A stretch of 6,615 bases of DNA from a bacterium (GTDB lineage: Bacteria; Myxococcota_A; Bradymonadia; UBA7976; UBA1532). The stretch lies in NCBI GenBank assembly GCA_030424955.1, contig JAUHVS010000334.1:1-6615 (forward strand). The letters run 5' to 3'. Shown here piece by piece: positions 1 through 4,163 of the stretch (position 1 is its first letter; each line of letters begins with the position of its first letter). The notes under the pieces are model-generated. The model had not been told where the DNA came from and made no database searches. It saw only the letters and a list, made by a program, of their open reading frames with translations. Made by a program: the position numbers and the translations under genes.

Positions 1-104
1 GTTGCCGTATCGATACCCATCGCAGCAGCCAGTTCGGGGCTGACATTCTGGATCGACACACCCAGCCATCCGCGGCTGACCTCGCCGTCATCGAGCAGCG
101 CCTG
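1..104 (-). other. Beginning of an HtrA/DegP-type PDZ domain (cut by window edge)
   Basis: After the last Cys (1353) the protein reads QALLDDGEVS and then RGWLGVSIQNVSPELA, reaching MGIDTA at the edge. In Do/HtrA proteases the junction of protease and PDZ1 reads very similarly: a helix ending in (D/N)GEV-x-RGWLGV-x-IQ-x-V-(S/T)-x-ELA, where the GWLGV stretch is the carboxylate-binding loop. Here a Cys-rich block, not a trypsin-like domain with a GNSGG serine site, precedes it. The rest of the domain is outside the window. Confidence 0.65.
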
Positions 105-3100
105 ACAGATGCCCCGCACGTCGGCGCCCTCCACGCCCACCGCCTCGGGGTCGATCTGGCAGTACTCGTCGCCGTCACAGTCAGGGTGCCCGGCGCAGCC
201 CCGCACGCACTGGCCGCCGATGCAGGCGCCCGACGCACAGGCGAAGTCACCGCCGCAGTCCTCGCCCAGCTCCAAGACGTTCGCGCAGGTCTGGCCGTCA
301 CAGTAGCCGCTCGCGCAGTCGGTGTTGTCGAAGCACGCCTCACCGACCGGAGCGAGGGGCTCACACTGCTGCGCGCGGCAGCGCTGACCCGCGGCGCAGT
401 CGCCGTCTTCCGCACACTCCGCCGCCAGCGCGACCGTGTGCACGCACGCCTCGATGCCGCTGCGGGGCTCGCCGACCGGGGCGCCGCCCGGCGTCGGACC
501 GGGGGTGGCGCAGCTGAGGGCGGGCGGGGCCATCGGGTCGAAGGTGACGAGGTCGTCGGCCTGCACCACCGCCCAGGCCGGGCCGCCTACGCCAGCGCCG
601 CCGTCCCCGCCGTCTCCGCCATCCCCGCCATCGCCGCCACGGGCGCCGAAGCCCGCGCGGTTGAGAAGATCGCCGTCCGGGTGGCCCCGGTCGACCTCAT
701 CGCGACCGCCCAGGCCCCCAGCCCCGCCGGGCTGCCCCGCGCTGCCCTCGGCCCCCGCGCCGCCGCGGCCCACGGTGATGTTCCCGCCAATGATCGACAC
801 CGTGCCCGAGACCACGAGCAGGCCGATGGTGCCCCCACCGGAGCCGCCGCCCGCGCCGCCCAGGCCGCCACAGCCGCCCGCGCCACCGCCGGCGCCGTGA
901 CCGCCGCGGCTGTAGCAGCCGGCGCCCTGCGGGCTACCGTAGCCGCCGCCACCGCCACCGCCGCCGCTGCCGTTCTTGCCGTCGGTGCCGGCGGTCCCGC
1001 TGCGGGGCCGCCAGCCCACGGTCGCCACATAGCTGCCGCCACCGGGGAGCCCTGCCATCCCATCTGCGCCAGCGGCGCCGTGGGCGCCGACGGCGTTGAC
1101 CGGGTTGACCGCGCCGGGTGGGCACTCGCCCATCATCGGCGTACCGCCGGCGCCGGGCATGGGCCCCTCGCCCGACGTCCCCGCCTGGGGCGCCTCGTCC
1201 GGACCCGGGCAGTTGAGCACCATCCCGCCGACGCCGCCGTCGCCGCCGCCGCACGCCGAGCCGCCGCCGCACAGGCAGTCGCCACCCCGCCCGCTCTGGC
1301 GGTAGCCCTCGGTACACCTCGCCGGGCAGCCGATCGACTCGCGCTGGCAGCCCGCCCCCCCCAGCGCGCCGTCCTCACCGGCCTGGGCGGGCGCCATGTT
1401 CGCGGCCGCCAGGCCGTCGACACCGTCGGGCAGGGCCAGCGTGACGCGATCGAGGGTGACCGCTCCGCCGGGCGCGTCGCCCACCGCCGTGTCCACCTTC
1501 AGCCCGATGTGGGTCTGGCCGCTGCCGCCCACCCGCAGGGCGGGGGCGTCCAGGATCAACGCCAGCCGCGACAGCGTCAGGGGCTGCGAGCGCCCCGTGA
1601 TGGTCATCGCGACCGTCCCGCGGATCTCGAGGTCGCTGACCGCGTCGCTGTCGCCGGCCGGCGCCGTCCAGGTGCCTGCCCGATTGTCGTAGGTGAGGCC
1701 GCCGTAGATCCCGTTCACGTTGCCGGGCACGTCGAGGATCCGACGCTCCCGGAGTTGCCGGTTGCGCTCCGACACATAGATCACCCGGATGTCGTCCGTG
1801 CGCGCAGCCTCACGGAGCGCGTCGTAGAGGGTCCTGAAGGGGCGCTCGGCGGTCCCTCGGCCACCGCCACGCGCGTCCTCGGAGACGAAGATCGCCGTCG
1901 CCAGATCCCCGTCGAAGCCGTCGCAGTTGCTGTCGATGCCGTCGCCGAAGATGTCCGTGCCGGGGCGCGGGGCCGAGGGCCGGCACACCGCCACGTCGTC
2001 TTCGCAGGCGAACTGGCTCTGGCGGCACGCGCCGAGGGTGCCGGGGAACTGCCCCACGTCCACCTCGCAGGCCGCCAGGCTCTCACGGCAGCCGTTGCAG
2101 GCCAGCTTGCCGAAGTTGGCCGCGTCGTTGGTGCAGCCCGCCTGGTTGTCGGCCTCCACCTCGCTGTAGCCGTCGCAGGTGGCGAGCAGGCCCTGGCACT
2201 CGGGCACGCAGCCCGCCACGTAGTCGGCCTCACCGGCCGACAGCGCGGTGCGGGTCGCCCACAGCACGTCGCCGTCCACGGGGTCCTCGACGAGCGCACA
2301 GTCCACGGCGCCCTCGGCCCCCGGCAGGCAGCGGCTGACCTCGATGCCGTCGCCCACCGTCTGCAGCAGCGCCACCTGGCCTTCGCCGGCGTTCGTCACC
2401 ATGCGCAGGCAGGCGAACTGGCTGTGGTGGTTCATGCCGGTGAAGCGGTCGGACGCCCCCCCGCTGCACGCGCCCACCACCTCGCCATCGGCGTTCACCC
2501 GATCAGCCACCCCCAGGCCCGGGCAGCTGCCCTGATCGGCGCCGCACGTGAACTGCGCGAGATCGTAGCCGGGCTGCCCCGCCACGAAGCGCGCGTCCCG
2601 GCGACGCTCGCACTCCTTCCAGTGCTGCGCCCCCTCGGCGTCCAGCGTGTCCAGGGGGAAGCCCTCGGCGCAGCGCGGCCGCTCGCTGATGATCAGCGTG
2701 CCCCCGTCCGCCGGATCGAGGGTGATCGTGTGCAGCTCGCCGTAGTGCGACAGCGCCAGGAACGGCGCCATCCAGGCGTCCACCGGCTGCCCGGCCGCCT
2801 CGTCAAGATCGCTGATGCCGTTGGCGTTGAAGTCGGCGGTCTCGTTGACGCAGAAGCGCGTCAGCGGGTTGAGCCACTCGGCCTGCGGCTTGGCGTCGCC
2901 CCACGCGGGGATGCCGTCCGCGCTCTCCAGGCGCACCTGCTCATCGATCACGGCCGGCTCGTACAGCACCAGCGTCGGGTCGTTCATCCCCAGCAGCGGA
3001 TCGTCGAGGGTCACCGTGCGGCCCTCGCCGCGCTCGTTCACCAGGCGCACCCGGGCCACCCCGATGGGGGTGCAGCGGGCGTTCTGGCGCAGGGCGTCGT

Positions 3101-4163
3101 CATCCGACGTCAGGTAGGGCTGCGCGGGGCGCTGCACCCAGCCGTCCCCGTCGCCATCGCAGGGGCGGGGCGCCTGCACGTCGCGGGACACGTCAAAGTA
3201 GTAGCCCGGGCTGGTCTCGCACAGGCACTCCCCGGCGCGGCTGGTGGTGGGCCACAGGCGGCCGACGCCGCCCTCGGCCTCGGCGTCGCACGCCGGGCAA
3301 GCCACGCAGGCCCCGTCGCGCGGGGCCCAGGCGCTCAGATCGGCGCCCTCGGTCTGCACGCAGGCCGGCGGCGCCACACAGCTGGCGTCGCGATCGGGCA
3401 GCAGGGCCAGGCAGCGCGTGCCCGGCTCGGCGCAGTCGCCGTCATCCACGCAGGGCTCGCCCGCCACGGACTGGCAGCCGCCCATGCCGTCGTCGATGAA
3501 GCCGGCGTCGGCGTCGCAGGCGCCGCACTCGACGCCCACGTCACCGCACACGCGGCCACGCGCCGCGCAGGCCGCGGCGTCGCACATGGGCTCGGGGGGC
3601 TCGGCGCAGGCGCCGGCCTCGCACACGAGGTCGCCGTCACAGGCGTCCGCGTCGCCACAGGCGCAGCCCAGGCTGCCCGCAGGGCACGCCTCGCAGGCGC
3701 CCGCCACGCAGCGCTCATCGGCGCCACAGGGCCGCTGCGCGTTGCACGGGCAGTCGGGCGTGCCCGCCTCGCACGGCGGCTCCGCCGCGACACAGACCCC
3801 GGCCTCACAGGCCAGCCCGTCGCCGCAGCCCGCGCCGCAGGCGCAGCCCTCGCTGCCCAGGGCGCAGCAGCCGCCCCCCAGGCACGCGTTGCCGGCCCCA
3901 CACTCGCCATCGGCGAGGCACTCGGTGCACACGCCCTCGACGCAGATGCGGCCGCCGTCGCAGTCACTCGACGCCTGGCACGGGCCCGTCTGCCCGCCGT
4001 CCACCTGCGCCCCCTGATCGGGGGTGGCGGCCGCGGGCGGATCAGCGTCGTCACAGGCGGGCAGGCACAGCAGCAGGGCGACGCCCAGCGCGCTGGTCGT
4101 GGCTCTCAAGGCTCGGTTGAGCAACACAGCACTCCTCAGGGGGCTCCCCAGCACGACGCGCAT
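1..4163 (-). CDS. Giant cysteine- and glycine-rich mosaic lipoprotein (3' end outside the window)
   Basis: One stop-free frame runs from ATG 4163 to the left edge (1387 full codons). Order: lipoprotein signal peptide (Cys37); cysteine-rich repeats (62-340, about 43 Cys); an unclassified central domain (341-720) with an EF-hand-like DFNANGISDLDE loop and a GMNHHSQFAC motif; a MopE-like metal motif (741-753); a DUF1565-like beta-helix start (758-925); a glycine-rich stretch (930-1195); four more Cys repeats (1240-1353); and a PDZ-like start (from about 1354). Similar patchworks occur in large surface proteins of Myxococcota. The product is probably anchored to the outer membrane, disulfide-stabilised and Ca/metal-binding; its function is unknown. 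The ATG overlaps the upstream stop, and GTG 4127 is an alternative start. Strict GC-ending codon use holds nearly throughout and loosens in the last ~70 bases. The reading frame is very secure; the role is not. Confidence 0.93.
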   Translation of the reverse strand, partial: MRVVLGSPLRSAVLLNRALRATTSALGVALLLCLPACDDADPPAAATPDQGAQVDGGQTGPCQASSDCDGGRICVEGVCTECLADGECGAGNACLGGGCCALGSEGCACGAGCGDGLACEAGVCVAAEPPCEAGTPDCPCNAQRPCGADERCVAGACEACPAGSLGCACGDADACDGDLVCEAGACAEPPEPMCDAAACAARGRVCGDVGVECGACDADAGFIDDGMGGCQSVAGEPCVDDGDCAEPGTRCLALLPDRDASCVAPPACVQTEGADLSAWAPRDGACVACPACDAEAEGGVGRLWPTTSRAGECLCETSPGYYFDVSRDVQAPRPCDGDGDGWVQRPAQPYLTSDDDALRQNARCTPIGVARVRLVNERGEGRTVTLDDPLLGMNDPTLVLYEPAVIDEQVRLESADGIPAWGDAKPQAEWLNPLTRFCVNETADFNANGISDLDEAAGQPVDAWMAPFLALSHYGELHTITLDPADGGTLIISERPRCAEGFPLDTLDAEGAQHWKECERRRDARFVAGQPGYDLAQFTCGADQGSCPGLGVADRVNADGEVVGACSGGASDRFTGMNHHSQFACLRMVTNAGEGQVALLQTVGDGIEVSRCLPGAEGAVDCALVEDPVDGDVLWATRTALSAGEADYVAGCVPECQGLLATCDGYSEVEADNQAGCTNDAANFGKLACNGCRESLAACEVDVGQFPGTLGACRQSQFACEDDVAVCRPSAPRPGTDIFGDGIDSNCDGFDGDLATAIFVSEDARGGGRGTAERPFRTLYDALREAARTDDIRVIYVSERNRQLRERRILDVPGNVNGIYGGLTYDNRAGTWTAPAGDSDAVSDLEIRGTVAMTITGRSQPLTLSRLALILDAPALRVGGSGQTHIGLKVDTAVGDAPGGAVTLDRVTLALPDGVDGLAAANMAPAQAGEDGALGGAGCQRESIGCPARCTEGYRQSGRGGDCLCGGGSACGGGDGGVGGMVLNCPGPDEAPQAGTSGEGPMPGAGGTPMMGECPPGAVNPVNAVGAHGAAGADGMAGLPGGGSYVATVGWRPRSGTAGTDGKNGSGGGGGGGGYGSPQGAGCYSRGGHGAGGGAGGCGGLGGAGGGSGGGTIGLLVVSGTVSIIGGNITVGRGGAGAEGSAGQPGGAGGLGGRDEVDRGHPDGDLLNRAGFGARGGDGGDGGDGGDGGAGVGGPAWAVVQADDLVTFDPMAPPALSCATPGPTPGGAPVGEPRSGIEACVHTVALAAECAEDGDCAAGQRCRAQQCEPLAPVGEACFDNTDCASGYCDGQTCANVLELGEDCGGDFACASGACIGGQCVRGCAGHPDCDGDEYCQIDPEAVGVEGADVRGICQALLDDGEVSRGWLGVSIQNVSPELAAAMGIDTA
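105..512 (-). other. C-terminal cysteine-rich domain (four repeats)
   Basis: Residues 1218-1353 repeat the same unit as the N-terminal block: Cys 1250/1256/1262/1267, 1277/1283/1288/1293, 1303/1309/1314/1319 and 1323/1329/1335/1353 (C-x5-C-x4or5-C-x4-C, last one stretched). Loops carry DGDC, NTDC and HPDCDGDEYC. The block resembles Dickkopf-type Cys modules found in myxobacterial secreted proteins, but no precise family is assigned. Confidence 0.75.
603..638 (-). repeat. Four 9-base units encoding GGD x4
   Basis: Residues 1176-1187 are GGD repeated four times, written as 9-base units of the form GGC-GGN-GAY with silent differences. This is the only clear DNA-level tandem repeat in the window and could change copy number without shifting the frame. 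Confidence 0.8.
1355..1362 (-). repeat. Homopolymer G8 within the lipoprotein gene
   Basis: The coding strand reads CTG GGG GGG GCG, an uninterrupted run of eight G at residues about 934-937, at the start of the glycine-rich region. The frame is intact in this sequence. Such runs are slippage-prone. Confidence 0.85.
1389..1892 (-). other. DUF1565-like right-handed beta-helix segment
   Basis: Residues 758-925 open with IFVSEDARGGGRGTAERPFR and TLYDAL, the DUF1565 entry pattern (I-F/Y-V, then GT-x-x-x-P-F-x-T-x-x-x-A-L). IYVSE, GIYGGLTYDN, LEIRGTVAMTITG, LTLSRLALIL and VTLDRVTLAL follow, short alternating strands as in parallel beta-helix proteins. The segment passes directly into the glycine-rich region, as often seen in these proteins. 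Confidence 0.6.
1905..1943 (-). other. MopE-like putative metal-binding motif
   Basis: Residues 741-753 read DGIDSNCDGFDGD, close to the D-G-x-D-N-D-C-D-G-x-x-D-x motif common in myxobacterial surface proteins (Pfam Cu-binding MopE type). The usual DND is replaced by DSN. It sits right before the beta-helix start, a common pairing. Confidence 0.65.
2004..3143 (-). other. Central domain, unclassified
   Basis: Residues 341-720 are less repetitive and look like a folded domain. They include LYEPAVIDEQVRL, LNPLTRFCVN, the loop DFNANGISDLDE (444-455), a C-x-RRD stretch (517-523), GMNHHSQFAC (576-585), and a second SQFAC at 716-720. Eight further cysteines between 652 and 703 suggest local disulfides. 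I recall similar blocks in large uncharacterised deltaproteobacterial lipoproteins but cannot name a family. Confidence 0.55.
2799..2834 (-). other. EF-hand/dockerin-like calcium loop
   Basis: Residues 444-455 read DFNANGISDLDE, fitting D-x-N-x-N-G-x-x-D-x-x-E exactly. In EF-hand, dockerin and thrombospondin type-3 loops these side chains bind Ca2+. No second loop or flanking helix pair is evident. Confidence 0.6.
3144..3980 (-). other. N-terminal cysteine-rich domain
   Basis: Residues 62-340 hold about 43 cysteines with Asp/Gly/Ala-rich loops. The recurrent unit is C-x5-C-x5-C-x4-C: Cys 62/68/74/79, 82/88/94/99, 140/146/152/157 and 169/175/181/186, with irregular copies at 109-124 and 238-262. 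The block ends in an EGF/GCC2-like piece (ECLCETSPGYYFD, 312-324). Such modules are typical of exported, disulfide-bonded proteins; what they bind is unknown. Confidence 0.8.
3606..3845 (-). repeat. Three tandem ~30-residue Cys repeats
   Basis: Units start at Cys107, Cys138 and Cys167, spaced 31 and 29 residues apart. They share C-x-C-x(3 or 5)-C-x5-C-x4-C, and two of them share LGxxGCACG or LGCACG at the front and CEAG(V/A)C at the end. The protein-level repeat is clear. DNA identity is only partial, which suggests old duplications. Confidence 0.75.
4053..4163 (-). other. Lipoprotein signal peptide (SPase II type)
   Basis: The N-region contains several Arg (RALRATTS) and is followed by a hydrophobic core ALGVALLLCL and lipobox L-P-A-C. 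The lipidated residue would be Cys37 counting from ATG 4163, or Cys25 from GTG 4127. Residues +2 and +3 are Asp-Asp, followed by a low-complexity Asp/Pro/Ala/Gln linker. Asp at +2 means inner-membrane retention in E. coli, but that rule is not reliable in myxobacteria. Pro at -2 of the lipobox is unusual but tolerated. Confidence 0.8.
4132..4137 (-). promoter_or_regulatory. Strong Shine-Dalgarno-like site for an alternative internal start
   Basis: GAGGAG (4137-4132) is followed by in-frame GTG at 4127-4125 (4-base spacer) and TTG at 4124-4122 (7-base spacer). Starting here would shorten the signal peptide by 12 or 13 residues, to the usual lipoprotein length. The site competes with the ATG at 4163 as the true start. 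Confidence 0.45.

Larger units (their letters stand above)
579..1376 (-). repeat. Glycine-rich, partly collagen-like region
   Basis: Residues 930-1195 are dominated by Gly, with poly-Gly at 1067-1074. Collagen-like G-x-y triplets occur at 1026-1043 (GAH GAA GAD GMA GLP GGG) and around 1138-1153. A single strand pair (TIGLLVVSGTVSIIGGNITV, 1112-1131) interrupts it. A Cys-containing insertion lies at 939-985. Long G-x-y runs of true collagen are absent, so a flexible or beta-helix-associated glycine region is more likely than a triple helix. Confidence 0.75.

Noticed and set aside
603..638. CRISPR-like or mobile-element repeat
   Set aside because: Units are 9 bases without spacers and encode GGD in frame, so they are a coding tandem repeat.
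1355..1362. G8 run as a sequencing frameshift
   Set aside because: The same frame remains open with sensible Cys and Gly modules on both sides, so no correction is needed.
1781..2299. Minus-strand open frame of 172 codons
   Set aside because: Out-of-frame shadow of the lipoprotein gene; composition is Arg/Thr/Ser/Pro-rich and featureless.
3244..4017. Plus-strand open frame of 257 codons, Ser/Pro/Gln/Ala-rich
   Set aside because: It mirrors the Cys-rich repeat region on the minus strand. Its periodicity comes from those repeats.
3335..4054. Minus-strand open frame of 239 codons inside the lipoprotein gene
   Set aside because: It lies in another frame of the same strand, is Arg/Ala/Pro-rich, and has no domain signal. 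It is a by-product of high GC.
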